39,368 nucleotides of DNA from Streptomyces niphimycinicus (lineage in GTDB: Bacteria > Actinomycetota > Actinomycetes > Streptomycetales > Streptomycetaceae), in the NCBI RefSeq assembly GCF_018883605.1, contig NZ_JAHLEM010000169.1:1-39368 (forward strand). Direction: 5' to 3'. Of this stretch, positions 8,533 through 17,725 are shown piece after piece; positions within the stretch are counted from its first letter, which is position 1, and each line of letters begins with the position of its first letter. The position numbers were made by a program, and so were the translations under genes. Below the pieces are notes generated by a model, which had not been told where the DNA came from, did not search any database, and saw only the letters and a list, made by a program, of their open reading frames with translations.

Positions 8533-9234
8533 TCACGATGCCCCGGCACACCCGAGCAGTATCCGGGCCAGCTCGCGCGGCTGGGAGAACATCGGCCAGT
8601 GGCCGGTGTCCATCTCGACCAGCCGCCAGTGCTCGCTCTTCAGCAGCTCGGCCACGTCGTCCGTCGGCTCGGGACCGTCGAGCAGACACTTGATGTATGT
8701 GGCGGGCAGCCCGCCGAGCGGGCGCGCCAGCACGGCCGGCTCGGACAGTGTGGCGCCCGGATGCGGCGTGCAGCCACCCACGAACCGCGCGATCTGCTCG
8801 TCGGTGAGCCCTTGGCCGTGCAAGTCGGGCTCGGCCAGGGGCGCCCAGAAGCCGCCGTTCGCGGCCATCGACTCCTCCACCATGGCCCGCCCACCGGGCC
8901 AGGCCGACAGGAACGACTCACCGTCCGCCGGAACATTGGAGTCCACGAACACCACATGGGCCAGCCGGTCGCCGATGCGCTCGGCGGCCTGACCGACCGG
9001 GATGCCCGCATAGCTGTGCCCCACCAGGACCACCTCGCGCAGATCGAGGCGCTCGATCTCACCGACGATGTCCTGGACATGGGTCTGCTGCCCGGCTTGC
9101 ACACCCTGCTTCTCGGCGAGTCCGGACAGCGTGAGGGCATGGACGCCGTGCCCGGCCGCCCGCAGCTCGCGCACCACCCCGTCCCATGCCCACGACCCCA
9201 GCCACGCGCCCGCCACCAGTACGAATTCTGTCAT
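8533..9234 (-). CDS. Alpha/beta hydrolase (EstC/salicylate-esterase-like)
   Basis: A 233-residue cytosolic alpha/beta hydrolase of the compact type often annotated as alpha/beta fold hydrolase or esterase. The strand-turn start FVLVAGAWLGSWAW provides the oxyanion region, the nucleophile is Ser74 in GHSYAG, and the catalytic His is His212 in DTGHWPMFSQP; the acid is probably Asp186. The family includes plant methyl-salicylate esterase and hydroxynitrile lyase relatives and many bacterial esterases, so the substrate cannot be named. The ATG at 9234 is the natural start because the beta-strand begins four residues later. It is monocistronic and divergent from the sigma-lectin gene. Confidence 0.85.
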   Translation of the reverse strand: MTEFVLVAGAWLGSWAWDGVVRELRAAGHGVHALTLSGLAEKQGVQAGQQTHVQDIVGEIERLDLREVVLVGHSYAGIPVGQAAERIGDRLAHVVFVDSNVPADGESFLSAWPGGRAMVEESMAANGGFWAPLAEPDLHGQGLTDEQIARFVGGCTPHPGATLSEPAVLARPLGGLPATYIKCLLDGPEPTDDVAELLKSEHWRLVEMDTGHWPMFSQPRELARILLGCAGAS

Positions 9235-9477
9235 GGCGGCAAGGTAGCGCGGGGGTGTGAGAACGGCCCCGGCCGTTCGGGTACAGCCTCCGACGACCTC
9301 GGCTCAACGGGCTTCGAAAGGCATACGGGCCCCGCTCACGGCTGAACTCCACACTCGCCACTGACCGTAATTAATTGTCGTCTCAAGGGAGTTCCTGCCC
9401 GATACCTTTACCCGCACCCACGCGCTCCACCACTATGGGCACCCGTCTCACTGCCGGTGACGCGAGGAGTCGCGAGG

Positions 9478-11334
9478 GTGACCGACCAGCACGGAACCGA
9501 GCCCGATGCCACCGCCGGGCAGCGGCCGTACGCCCAACTGTCCGACGCGGAACTCACCGAGCGGATCCGCTCCGGGGCGCCCACCGCCCTCCCGGCCACG
9601 CAGCAACTGCGGGAGCGCCACCTGTCGGCGGTGCTGTCCTACGCCCGGCTCTGCGCCAGGACCCGGAGCGACGCCGACCAGCTCGCCGATCTGTCCTTCG
9701 GCCTCGCCGCGCAGGAGACCTGTCGCGGTATCGACCCGTGGGGACCCTGGCGGCACCATCTGCTGCTGCTCGTCCAGCGGGTGGCCGCCACCTGGGCGGA
9801 GGGCAACCGGGCGGAGAGGCTGGACCCCACGTTCGCCGAGTGGCTCGGCCGCTCCGGTGTGACCGCGGACCGCGAGGCCGGACACCGGAGGCCGCGGGAG
9901 CGTTCGGCCATGCTGAGTGGCTTCCTCACTCTCTCGGCGCGCACCCGTGATGTCCTGTGGTACAGCGTGGTGGACGAGGATCCCGACACGGCGGTGGCCA
10001 CCTTCGCGGGGTTGGCGCCGCACACCGTCCCCACGCTCCGGGAGACGGCACGGGGCGCCCTGCGCGAGGCGTGGCTGCGGACCCATCTGGAGCGTGGCGG
10101 CGAGCAGACCTGTCAGGGGTTCCGGGGCCTGATCGAGGCGGCGGTACGGCCGGACAACCCCCGGCGCTGCGACGATCTGGACCGCCATCTGTCCGCCTGC
10201 CCATCGTGTGCCGGGGTGTACGGCGACCTGATACGGATGGACGAGGATCCCCGGACCGTGCTCGCCGACGGGCTCCTGGGGTGGGGCGGGGCGGCCTATG
10301 TCACGGCGGGACCGGTCAGCGGTCTTCCCTCGGTGGGATCGGCGACGCCATCGCACTCGGAGCCGCGGCAGCCGGACCCGCCGCTGGTCCCCGCTCCCCC
10401 GCCGCCGCATCCCCCCGCCGAGACCGCGGAGGGCGCGATGGCCGCGGGGGTCGCGGGGGCCGCCGGAGTCACGGGCGCCGCCGGGGACACTGGCGTCGTG
10501 CCGAACGCGCCACACATGGCGAACGTGACGGTCGACGGTGAATCCGCGGGCCGGTGGCGCCGACCGGCCTGGACGGGCTCCCGGCCGCCCGCGATGACCG
10601 CGCTGATCGCGGTGGCGGCCGCGGCGGCGGTGGCCGCCACGGTCGCCGTCCTGGTGTCCGGCGGGGACGATATGACCCCGGCCGGTCGCACGAACACGCC
10701 TCCGCCCGCGTCCGCCACCGCCACCCCTTCGGCTCCTTCGGCTCAGCCGCCGACGGATCCGCCGACCCCGACGAAGCGGCCACAGCAACCGCCGAACCCC
10801 GGTGGCATGACCGAACCGGCCACGACCGCCCCCGCCACACCTCCCCCGAGCACCGCCCCGCCGCCCGGCGCCCCGATTCCGAGCGACACCTACACCGCGG
10901 TGATCAACGCCGGTTCCGGGCTCTGTCTGGACATCCGCGACCAGCGGCTGGAGAAGCGCACGGATGCCGTCCTCGCCCAATGCGCCGGGACCGACACCCA
11001 GCGGTGGCGGCTGGACTCCGAGGGGCTGCTGCACACCGAGGCCGACCCCGACCTGTGCCTTGACTCGCGTGGCGACACCGACCGGGGTGTCGGCATCTGG
11101 CCGTGTTCCTCCGCCGACGGCGACAACGGCGAGAACCTGCGTTTCGTGGTCGACCGCCAGGGGTTGATACGCCCGCATATCGCACCGGACTTCGCCGTCA
11201 CCCCGGACGGCGACGACCCCGACAGCCAGGTCGAGCTGCGCTCGGCCGACGACCGGAACGACCAGCGGTGGACCACCGGCCACGCCGACGCCTCGGCCGA
11301 TGTGTCGGTGTCCGGGCCCGCCCCGGCACGGTGA
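9478..11334 (+). CDS. Sigma-like / anti-sigma zinc finger / transmembrane / ricin-lectin fusion protein
   Basis: A 618-residue protein in four parts. Residues about 20-210 resemble a degenerate ECF sigma factor: a region-2-like helix set (SDAELTERIRSG..., RERHLSAVLSYAR) and a region-4-like part (LSARTRDVLW... APHTVPTLRETARGALREAW). Residues about 220-250 hold a zinc-finger anti-sigma motif, His-x3-Cys-x2-Cys (HLSACPSC). A Pro-rich stretch leads to one transmembrane helix at about 373-396 (ALIAVAAAAAVAATVAVLV), then a Pro/Thr linker and a ricin-type beta-trefoil (about 475-605) with QRW repeats (DTQRWRLD, NDQRWTTG). The inferred topology is cytoplasmic sigma/ZAS and extracellular lectin, i.e. 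a carbohydrate-sensing receptor. GTG at 9478 is preferred over GTG 9457 because AGGAG lies 8 bases upstream of it. It stops 3 bases short of the convergent methyltransferase. Confidence 0.8.
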   Translation: MTDQHGTEPDATAGQRPYAQLSDAELTERIRSGAPTALPATQQLRERHLSAVLSYARLCARTRSDADQLADLSFGLAAQETCRGIDPWGPWRHHLLLLVQRVAATWAEGNRAERLDPTFAEWLGRSGVTADREAGHRRPRERSAMLSGFLTLSARTRDVLWYSVVDEDPDTAVATFAGLAPHTVPTLRETARGALREAWLRTHLERGGEQTCQGFRGLIEAAVRPDNPRRCDDLDRHLSACPSCAGVYGDLIRMDEDPRTVLADGLLGWGGAAYVTAGPVSGLPSVGSATPSHSEPRQPDPPLVPAPPPPHPPAETAEGAMAAGVAGAAGVTGAAGDTGVVPNAPHMANVTVDGESAGRWRRPAWTGSRPPAMTALIAVAAAAAVAATVAVLVSGGDDMTPAGRTNTPPPASATATPSAPSAQPPTDPPTPTKRPQQPPNPGGMTEPATTAPATPPPSTAPPPGAPIPSDTYTAVINAGSGLCLDIRDQRLEKRTDAVLAQCAGTDTQRWRLDSEGLLHTEADPDLCLDSRGDTDRGVGIWPCSSADGDNGENLRFVVDRQGLIRPHIAPDFAVTPDGDDPDSQVELRSADDRNDQRWTTGHADASADVSVSGPAPAR

Positions 11335-11337
11335 CCA

Positions 11338-12114
11338 TCACCGGCCTCCGCATCGCCGCCCTCGGACCACGGTGCTCCCGGCCTGCGTGGCGCGGCGGAA
11401 GAGGGCTGTCCACAGGAACGGCTCCCCGAAAAGCGGGGAGTCGGATGATTCGTCGTGCATGCGGCGCAGCTCGATCTCGGTCAGCTCGGAGAAGATCCAG
11501 CGCAGGGACTCGGGTGTATAGGCGAGGCCACCGTGGAGCGCGGACTGGCGGTAGAAGGCCGCGTCGGGGAGTTCGGAGCCCATCGCGCCCGCGGCGAAGC
11601 AGGTGAGGGCGAGATGGCCGCCGGGGGCCAGGACGCGCTCGAGGAGGGCGAGGTAGCTGATCCGGCGGTGCGGTGGCAGATGGTGGAAGCAGCCGGAGTC
11701 GCAGATCAGATCGTACGGCCCGGCAAGCTCACCCGCGGTGGACGCGAAGGCGTCGCCGCAGTGGAACCGGATCCCGGCTCCGGCCTCACGGGCGCGTTCC
11801 GTGGCCCAGGCGATGGCCGTGGGCGAGAGGTCGACGGCGTCCACCGTGAAGCCCCGGGAGGCGAGATGGAGGGCGTTGCGGCCGGGCCCGCACCCCAGGT
11901 CGAGGGCCCGGCCCGGGGCGACCAGGCCACGGTCGAGATATGACACCAGATGCTCGTCGGGCTTCGCCGCGAAGAACGGCACGGGCTTGGCGCGGTCCGC
12001 GTAGAAACCGTCCCACCACGAGGCACCGTCGGCCGTCCAGCGGTCGGCCTCCGGTGCGAAGAGGCCGTCCAGGAGTCTCATGACGTCGTCCACCGTGCGG
12101 ATGTTCCGGTCCAC
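11338..12114 (-). CDS. Class I SAM-dependent methyltransferase
   Basis: A 258-residue protein with the Rossmann-type SAM fold: motif I ALDLGCGPGRN (70-80), the acidic end of strand 2 in VDAVDLS, GDAFAS around residue 120, and a post-I motif LICDSGCFHHLP typical of TehB-like and small-molecule methyltransferases. The C-terminal part (FGEPFLWTALFRR) closes the sheet. The GTG at 12114 is preceded by AAGGGGAG. A TATGTT hexamer about 20-30 bases upstream may be its -10. It is convergent with the sigma-lectin gene with only 3 bases between stops, so transcripts must overlap. The substrate is unknown. Confidence 0.85.
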   Translation of the reverse strand: MDRNIRTVDDVMRLLDGLFAPEADRWTADGASWWDGFYADRAKPVPFFAAKPDEHLVSYLDRGLVAPGRALDLGCGPGRNALHLASRGFTVDAVDLSPTAIAWATERAREAGAGIRFHCGDAFASTAGELAGPYDLICDSGCFHHLPPHRRISYLALLERVLAPGGHLALTCFAAGAMGSELPDAAFYRQSALHGGLAYTPESLRWIFSELTEIELRRMHDESSDSPLFGEPFLWTALFRRATQAGSTVVRGRRCGGR

Positions 12115-12281
12115 GCGCTCCCCTTCCCGAGGGGGAAAACATAGGCGCGGACCCGGCGTAACGCCAGGTCAGGCTCCGCACCGCAAGGGCGCTGGTGGCC
12201 GCCGGTGGGATGGCGGACGAGGGGGCGGACGTGTGCTCCGTGGCCGTGGGAAGCGGCCGTCCGCGCATCCGTGGAAGGCCG

Positions 12282-12310
12282 CCGAGGGGCCGGGGAAACC
12301 GGCCCCTCGG
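12282..12310. terminator. Perfect 12-bp hairpin downstream of the esterase remnant
   Basis: CCGAGGGGCCGG (12282-12293) pairs perfectly with 12299-12310 around a GGAAA loop. On the plus strand it is followed by TGCCTTTCTC. It lies 43 bases beyond the stop of the minus-strand esterase remnant. The rest of 12115-12281 shows only the short palindrome GGCG-TAA-CGCC near the methyltransferase promoter. Confidence 0.6.
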
Positions 12311-12353
12311 TGCCTTTCTCATCGTTGTCCCGGCCGGTCAGCAGGTCAGCAGG

Positions 12354-12965
12354 TCAGCCGACGTCCAAGCCGAAGAAGGTGATGGCCCGCGCGGCCATAC
12401 CGGCGGCCGGGAGGGAGTGTCCCGTGCCCTGAACGCTGATCGCCTCGACGGGCGCCTGGTTGCCCGTGGCCCCGTAGCGGGTGCGGGTCCAGGTGGGCTG
12501 TGGACGGTCGATGAGGACGGGGGTCTGGCTCACCCCGAGCACATTGGTCCACTGCTTGATCTCCTCGCCGAAGTTCGGATAGCGCAGGGTGCCGTCATCG
12601 GTGCCGTGCCACAACTGCACCCTAGGCCGGGCGCCCTGGTATCCGGGGTAGGCGCCGCGCGCGAGATCGCCCCACGCCTGCGGCGTCTTGGTGATGGTGC
12701 CGTTGGCGCAGGCGCTGTTCCGGCCGGATCCGTCGGTGGTGGCGAAGCAGCCGAACGGCACCCCCGCGAACGCCGCGCCCGCCTTGAACACATCCGGGTA
12801 GTCGCCCAGCAGGACGTTGGTCATCATGGCGCCCGATGAGGCGCCGGTGACATAGACGCGGTTGGGGTCGGCGTTGTGGCGCTGCTGGGCGTAGCGGACC
12901 ATCGAGCAGTAGTGCACCGCCACGAGGACGGCGGGCCGTGCCGCGACGTTGTTCGGCACATACTC
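12354..12965 (-). pseudogene. Truncated and internally deleted PHB-depolymerase-family/CE1 carbohydrate esterase
   Basis: The frame encodes the C-terminal half of a secreted alpha/beta hydrolase of the PHB depolymerase/acetylxylan-feruloyl esterase family: nucleophile in TGASSGAMMT, acid in HGTDDG and catalytic His in GTGHSLPAAG, all still present. The N-terminus is broken. The signal peptide is absent, homology begins at EYVPNN just outside the GNAT stop codon, and the strand VAVHYC (to about 12906) joins directly to MVRYAQQRH, omitting the roughly 50 residues that normally lie between. No credible start codon with a ribosome site precedes it. The open frame that runs into it from upstream is only the GNAT gene read out of frame. 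I read it as a decayed gene with at least one internal deletion, still followed by its terminator. Confidence 0.75.
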
Positions 12966-12966
12966 G

Positions 12967-13485
12967 TTACGACTGAACGGCGATCCGCCGGTGGAAGCAG
13001 ACCCGGTGCTGCCCGGGGCCGTCGTAGTCGCTGTGCACAGGAAGGCCGTCGATCTCCCGATCGCCCGGTTCGACGGTGAACCCCATGGCTCGGTGGAAGG
13101 CCACGGATCCGGTGTTCGCGGGCGAGGTGATGGCGCGCACCTCCCGGCGGCCCGCCTCGGCGGCGCGCTGGAAGAAGGCCGTGTAGAGCCTGCCGCCCAC
13201 GCCCTGTCCGCGCAGTTGGGGGTCGACCCCGACGAAGTGGATGTACGCCTCGGCGTCGTTGTCCGCGGCGTGGAAGCCCACGAGGAACGCCCTGATCCCG
13301 TCCCCGTCTCCGTCCTCCAGCACCAGGCTGGTGCCGGAGAAGAACTGGAGAAACAGCCTGGGCACCAGCAGCGACAGCTCGCGCGCCTGCTCAGGGGTGC
13401 GTGAGTCGCCCCACCAGCTCCGCACGCACTCGACGATGGTCCCGTGGTCGGAGACATGGGCCCGGCGCAGTGTCATCTCGCTCAT
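12967..13485 (-). CDS. GNAT family N-acetyltransferase
   Basis: A 172-residue single-domain GNAT. The acetyl-CoA pyrophosphate-binding motif LRGQGVG follows the strand AYIHFVGVDP, and NTGSVAFHRAMGF forms the family's typical C-terminal alpha4-beta6 signature. The start MSEMTLRRAH at 13485 is chosen because the conserved first strand follows at once; ATG 13476 is an alternative. The TAA stop (12969-12967) abuts the esterase remnant, suggesting that the deletion that damaged the esterase ended here. The substrate cannot be deduced. Confidence 0.85.
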   Translation of the reverse strand: MSEMTLRRAHVSDHGTIVECVRSWWGDSRTPEQARELSLLVPRLFLQFFSGTSLVLEDGDGDGIRAFLVGFHAADNDAEAYIHFVGVDPQLRGQGVGGRLYTAFFQRAAEAGRREVRAITSPANTGSVAFHRAMGFTVEPGDREIDGLPVHSDYDGPGQHRVCFHRRIAVQS

Positions 13486-13584
13486 ATCGCACCAGGCTAG
13501 TCGGGCCGGTCCCGAGCGGGCTGAACAGGGCTTCCGCGACTGCTCGTGCACAGGCGCGTGGTCGGCGCGAGCGGCCGTCTTCCT

Positions 13585-13632
13585 CTCAGCACCGCGCCGG
13601 ATCGGTGCGGATCGGTGCGGCGCGGTGCTGAG
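13585..13632 (-). terminator. Strong hairpin terminator of the ureohydrolase-ALDH operon
   Basis: Perfect 15-base arms, 13585-13599 and 13618-13632, begin 20 bases after the ALDH stop. Short CTTCC/GGAAG flanks can extend the stem. The 18-base loop region contains the repeat GATCGGTG twice. It is well placed to end the minus-strand operon. Confidence 0.7.
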
Positions 13633-13652
13633 GGCCGGAAGAGCGGCGGACG

Positions 13653-15101
13653 TCAGAGGGCCGTCATGACGTGCTTGACGCGGGTGTAGTCCTCGAAGCC
13701 GTACGCGGAGAGGTCCTTGCCGTAGCCGGACTTCTTGTAGCCGCCGTGCGGCATCTCGGCGGCGAGGATCATATGGGTGTTGATCCAGACGCAGCCGAAG
13801 TCCAGGGCCTTGGACATCCGCATCGCGCGGGCGTGGTCCTTGGTCCACACCGACGAAGCCAGCGCGTACTCCACGTCGTTGGCGTACGCCACGGCCTGGG
13901 CCTCGTCGCGGAAGGGCTGGACGGTGATGACCGGGCCGAAGACCTCGTTCTGGATGATCTCGTCGTCCTGCTCGAGTCCGGAGACCACGGTGGGCGCGTA
14001 GAAGAAGCCCTTGTCGCCGACCCGGTGGCCACCCGTCTCGACCGTGGCGTGGGCGGGGAGCCGCTCGATGAAGCCGGAGACCTGGGCGAGCTGGCCCGCG
14101 TTGTTCAACGGCCCGTACAGCACCTCCTCGTCGTCGATGCCACCACCCGTCCTGGTCGCGGCGGCGGCCTTGGCGAGCGCGCTCACGAACGCGTCATGGA
14201 CCGACTCGTGGACCAGGACCCGGGTGGCCGCGGTGCAGTCCTGACCGGCGTTGAAGAATCCGGCGAGCGAGATGCCCGCCACGGCCTCCGCGATATCCGC
14301 GTCCTCGAAGACCACCGCCGGGGCCTTGCCGCCGAGTTCCAGATGGACCCGCTTGATGTCCTTCGAGGCCGACGCGGCGACCTGCATGCCCGCGCGCACC
14401 GAGCCGGTGATGGCCGCCATCGCCGGGGTGGGGTGCTCGACCATCAGCCGGCCGGTCTCGCGGTCGCCGCACACCACGTTGAAGACACCGGCCGGAAGGC
14501 CCATCTCCTTGAGGATGTCGCCGATGATGCCCGCGAGCAGCACGGTGGAGGCGGGGGTGGTGTCCGACGGCTTGAGGACGACGGTGTTGCCCGCGGCGAG
14601 CGCCGGGGCGAACTTCCACACGCCCATCATCAGCGGGTAGTTCCACGGTGCGACCTGCGCGCACACCCCGATCGGCTCACGCCGGACGATCGAGGTCAGG
14701 CCCTCCATGTACTCGCCCGCCGAGCGGCCCTCCAGCATCCGGGCCGCGCCCGCGAAGAACCGGATCTGGTCGACGATCGGGGCGATCTCCTCGGTGAGGG
14801 TGAGGGCGCGCGGCTTTCCGGTGTTGCGGCACTCCGCGTCCGCGATCTCCTCGGCCCGGGCCTCGACCGCGTCCGCGATCCTCAGCAGCAGCTTCTGCCG
14901 GGTGGACGGGGTGGCGTCGCGCCAGACGGGGAAGGCCGCCGCGGCGGCGGCCATCGCGGCGTCGACGTCGGCGGCGCCCGACAGGGGCGAGGACGCGTAC
15001 ACCTCGCCCGTGACGGGGTCGGTGACCTCCAGGCGGCGGCCGTCGGCCGCGTCGGTGTACGCGCCGTCGATGTGGTTGCGCAGGACGAGAAGCTCGCTCA
15101 T
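13653..15101 (-). CDS. Aldehyde dehydrogenase, gamma-aminobutyraldehyde dehydrogenase type
   Basis: A 482-residue NAD(P)-dependent aldehyde dehydrogenase of normal length. Catalytic residues are Asn154 (APWNYP), Glu255 (LELGGK) and Cys289 (AGQDCTA); the AGQDC form and the N-terminal sequence are typical of the aminobutyraldehyde/betaine-aldehyde branch. Such enzymes oxidise 4-aminobutyraldehyde, 4-guanidinobutyraldehyde or similar aldehydes to the acids. It is the last gene of a five-gene operon and its ATG overlaps the stop of the SnoaL-like gene by four bases (ATGA), so translation is probably coupled. In this context it would act on an amino- or guanidino-aldehyde made from the transported substrate (inference). 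Confidence 0.9.
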   Translation of the reverse strand: MSELLVLRNHIDGAYTDAADGRRLEVTDPVTGEVYASSPLSGAADVDAAMAAAAAAFPVWRDATPSTRQKLLLRIADAVEARAEEIADAECRNTGKPRALTLTEEIAPIVDQIRFFAGAARMLEGRSAGEYMEGLTSIVRREPIGVCAQVAPWNYPLMMGVWKFAPALAAGNTVVLKPSDTTPASTVLLAGIIGDILKEMGLPAGVFNVVCGDRETGRLMVEHPTPAMAAITGSVRAGMQVAASASKDIKRVHLELGGKAPAVVFEDADIAEAVAGISLAGFFNAGQDCTAATRVLVHESVHDAFVSALAKAAAATRTGGGIDDEEVLYGPLNNAGQLAQVSGFIERLPAHATVETGGHRVGDKGFFYAPTVVSGLEQDDEIIQNEVFGPVITVQPFRDEAQAVAYANDVEYALASSVWTKDHARAMRMSKALDFGCVWINTHMILAAEMPHGGYKKSGYGKDLSAYGFEDYTRVKHVMTAL

Positions 15102-15505
15102 CGTTCGGTCTCCATGCTCGTGCCGGGTGCTGCGGAGAGATGTTCGTGTACGGCCAGCCAGTGGCCGGGGGTCTGACGGCGGAAGACGATGGTCTCCCGC
15201 TCGTGGGTGGTCTCCTCACCGGCCGTGGTGCTCACCGTGGTCTTCACCAGATGGGTGAACACCGCCGTTTCGCCGAGGAGTTGGACCAGTCGGTCGGTGG
15301 AGACGCAGGCCAGGACGCGGAAGCCGTCCTCCGCGACCCAGCGGTCCCACAGCGCCCGGTACTCCGCGGTGGAGTTGAGCCGTTCGGAGGTGGTGTGGAA
15401 GACGAACGTGGCATCGGGCGCGAACGCCGCGAAGTAGTCGTCGAGGCGGCCTTCGCCGAACGCCGCCACCACGGCGTCGGCGGCCTGGAGAACCTCGTCG
15501 TTCAT
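15098..15505 (-). CDS. SnoaL/NTF2-like domain protein
   Basis: A 135-residue protein with the cone-shaped alpha+beta-barrel pattern of the SnoaL/NTF2 superfamily: helices at 5-30 (DEVLQAADAVVAAFGEGRLDDYF), FAPDATFVFH, then RALWDRW and long beta strands ending VFRRQTPGHWLAVHEHLS. The fold covers isomerases, dehydratases and cyclases as well as non-enzymatic proteins. His residues in the last strand could be active-site residues but no reaction can be assigned. ATG 15505 follows AAGGAG at 9 bases. It lies 26 bases after the cyclase gene and overlaps the ALDH start. Confidence 0.8.
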   Translation of the reverse strand: MNDEVLQAADAVVAAFGEGRLDDYFAAFAPDATFVFHTTSERLNSTAEYRALWDRWVAEDGFRVLACVSTDRLVQLLGETAVFTHLVKTTVSTTAGEETTHERETIVFRRQTPGHWLAVHEHLSAAPGTSMETER

Positions 15506-15531
15506 GCGGTGATGCTCCTTGCGTGGGTGGT

Positions 15532-16176
15532 TCAGCCGACGCGGGCCACGGCCCGTACGGGGGCGCCGTCGGCCGCGGGGAGCCGCAGCGGCAGCAGGGA
15601 GACCTCGATGGGCTCTCCCGCCGTCTGCGCGTCGAGCAGGGGGCCGAGGCCGGTGAGGTTCTCGGCGATGACGGCGTGGGCGCCGCACAGGATCCGGTGG
15701 GCGGGAAAGTCGTCGGCGGGGGTGGGATCGACGCTCAGCGCGTCGATGCCGACGGTGCGGATCCCTGCGGCCACCAGGAGTTCGGCGGCTTCCCCGGTCA
15801 GATACGGATGGGCGAGGTAGTCCTCACCGCCCCAGTGCCGCGACCAGCCGGTGGCCACGAGCACGATGTCGCCGGCTCGCAGTCGCCCCTCGAACAGGGA
15901 CGGTCGAAGCGGGGTCCGGGGCTCCGCGCCACGGGCGTCCACCACCACGGCCCGGCCCCAGAAGCGCTCCAGCGGCAGCTCATCCAGGGTGGGCAGCGCG
16001 TCGTCGATGTGGAACGGCGCGTCGACATGGGTGCCGGACTGCGACCCCAGGTCCAGGTGCAGCACGTTCACCCCGTCGGCGGCGGCGCTCAGCGCCGGGG
16101 CGATGGTCACCCGCGGATCGCCGGGGTAGACCGGCATTCCCGTGGCTACGGGTACGGACAGGTCGATCAGTCGCAC
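15532..16176 (-). CDS. Cyclase family protein (kynurenine formamidase-like metal hydrolase)
   Basis: A 214-residue member of the cyclase/arylformamidase superfamily. The metal-binding signature His-x-Asp-Ala-Pro-x-His is present at 50-56 (HVDAPFH) with Asp65 nearby. Characterised members hydrolyse N-formylkynurenine, isatin or related amides and lactams. The GTG start at 16176 precedes MRLIDLSVPV, the canonical family beginning, and lies only 7 bases after the permease stop. In this operon it could open a cyclic or formylated nitrogen compound brought in by the permease (inference). Confidence 0.85.
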   Translation of the reverse strand: MRLIDLSVPVATGMPVYPGDPRVTIAPALSAAADGVNVLHLDLGSQSGTHVDAPFHIDDALPTLDELPLERFWGRAVVVDARGAEPRTPLRPSLFEGRLRAGDIVLVATGWSRHWGGEDYLAHPYLTGEAAELLVAAGIRTVGIDALSVDPTPADDFPAHRILCGAHAVIAENLTGLGPLLDAQTAGEPIEVSLLPLRLPAADGAPVRAVARVG

Positions 16177-16183
16177 GGCGGCC

Positions 16184-17725
16184 TCACGCCCCTTCCGCCA
16201 CCGCGGTCACGGGCGCGCCGGTCTCGGCGGTGATCGGCGGCACGGGCGCGTCCGAGGCGCGGACCAGCCGCGGCCCCTCGGGCCCGTACACCTCGCGCGG
16301 CTCCGGGAAGATCCACAGCAGTGTCAGATAGAGGAGCGCGGCGGTGGCGAGACCGACCGGCAGCGAGATGTCCGCGCCGTCGGCCAGATCGCCGAGCGGG
16401 CCGACGTACTGTCCGGGGACGTTGACGAACATCAGGGCGAGCACCGCCGCGGTCAGCCAGGCGCCCATGCCACGCCAGTTCCAGCCGTGGTGGAACCAGT
16501 AACGGCCGCCGCGCTGGCGCCGGTTGAACACCTGGAGCGAATCGGGGTCGTACCAGCCGCGCCGGGTCACATAGCCGAGCACCATGATGATCATCCACGG
16601 GGCGGTGCAGGTGATGATCAGGGTGGCGAAGGTGGAGATGGACTGGGACAGATTGGCGGCGAACCGGCCGAGGAAGATGAACCCGATCGAGAGCACCCCG
16701 ACGAACAGCGTGGCCTGCACCCGGCTGAACCGGGTGAACACGCTGGAGAAGTCCAGGCCGGTGCCGTAGAGCGAGGTGGTGCCGGTGGACAGGCCGCCGA
16801 TGAGCGCGAGCAGGCACACCGGCAGGAAGTACCAGCCGGGCGAGATGGCCAGCAGCCCGCCGACGTAGTTCGGCGCGTCCGCGTCCATGTACGGCGCGGC
16901 CTTCTTGGCGATGATCGAGGCGGTGGCCAGGCCGAAGAAGAACGGCAGGATGGTGGCGATCTGGGAGGCGAACGCCGCCGTGACGACCTTCCGGCGCGGG
17001 GTGTCGGCGGGGATATAGCGCGCCCAGTCGCCGAGGAAGGCGCCGAAGGACACCGGGTTGGACAGCACGATCAGCGCCGAGCCGATGAACGCGGGCCAGA
17101 ATCCGGCCGTGGACACCGAGGCGAACGAACCCTGGTAGCCGGGGTCGAAGTCCCCGACGAAGGCGAAGAAGCCGAGGACGAACAGCGTCGAGGCCGCCAC
17201 CACCGCGATCTTGTTGACGAAGAGCATGAACCGGAAGCCGTATACGCACACCGTCAGCACCAGCAGCCCGAAGATGCCGTACGCGAGGGCGAACACCCCG
17301 TCGTTCTGCTCCACGCCCATCAGCCGGTGGGCGCCGCCGACCAGCGCGTCGCCGGAGGACCACACCGAGATGGAGAAGAACGCGATGGCGGTGAGCAGCG
17401 ACAGGAAGGAGCCGACGATCCGCCCATGGACCCCCAGGTGCGCCGAGGAGGAGACCGCGTTGTTGGTGCCGTTGCGCGGGCCGAACACCGCGAGCGGGGC
17501 GAGGATCAGGGAGCCGCCCACCACGCCGAGCACGGTCGCCGCCAGGCCCTGCCGGAAGGAGAGTCCGAAGAGGATCGGAAAGGCGCCGAGCACACAGGTG
17601 GCGAAGGTGTTGGCGCCACCGAACGCGACGCGGAACAGGTCGAAGGGGGTCGCGCTGCGGTCCGCGTCGGGGATGCGCTCGACCCCGTAGCTCTCGACCT
17701 CGGTCAGTGCCGGGGAATCACTCAT
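16184..17725 (-). CDS. NCS1 family purine/cytosine/hydantoin-type permease
   Basis: A 513-residue polytopic membrane protein with about twelve hydrophobic helices and the NCS1 pattern: N-terminal [38 protein letters not shown], and [21 protein letters not shown]1 carriers are sodium- or proton-coupled importers of nucleobases, allantoin, hydantoins, thiamine or pyridoxine. The first ATG (17725) overlaps the end of the ureohydrolase gene by 8 bases, indicating one transcript and probable coupling. The cytoplasmic C-terminus is Pro/Ala-rich. The substrate is presumably the compound degraded by the neighbouring enzymes. Confidence 0.9.
   Translation of the reverse strand: MSDSPALTEVESYGVERIPDADRSATPFDLFRVAFGGANTFATCVLGAFPILFGLSFRQGLAATVLGVVGGSLILAPLAVFGPRNGTNNAVSSSAHLGVHGRIVGSFLSLLTAIAFFSISVWSSGDALVGGAHRLMGVEQNDGVFALAYGIFGLLVLTVCVYGFRFMLFVNKIAVVAASTLFVLGFFAFVGDFDPGYQGSFASVSTAGFWPAFIGSALIVLSNPVSFGAFLGDWARYIPADTPRRKVVTAAFASQIATILPFFFGLATASIIAKKAAPYMDADAPNYVGGLLAISPGWYFLPVCLLALIGGLSTGTTSLYGTGLDFSSVFTRFSRVQATLFVGVLSIGFIFLGRFAANLSQSISTFATLIITCTAPWMIIMVLGYVTRRGWYDPDSLQVFNRRQRGGRYWFHHGWNWRGMGAWLTAAVLALMFVNVPGQYVGPLGDLADGADISLPVGLATAALLYLTLLWIFPEPREVYGPEGPRLVRASDAPVPPITAETGAPVTAVAEGA

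Noticed and set aside
12354..13457. A 367-codon frame that appears to be one esterase with a long N-terminus
   Set aside because: The first half is the GNAT gene read in the wrong frame; only the part after 12965 (minus-strand direction) has esterase homology.
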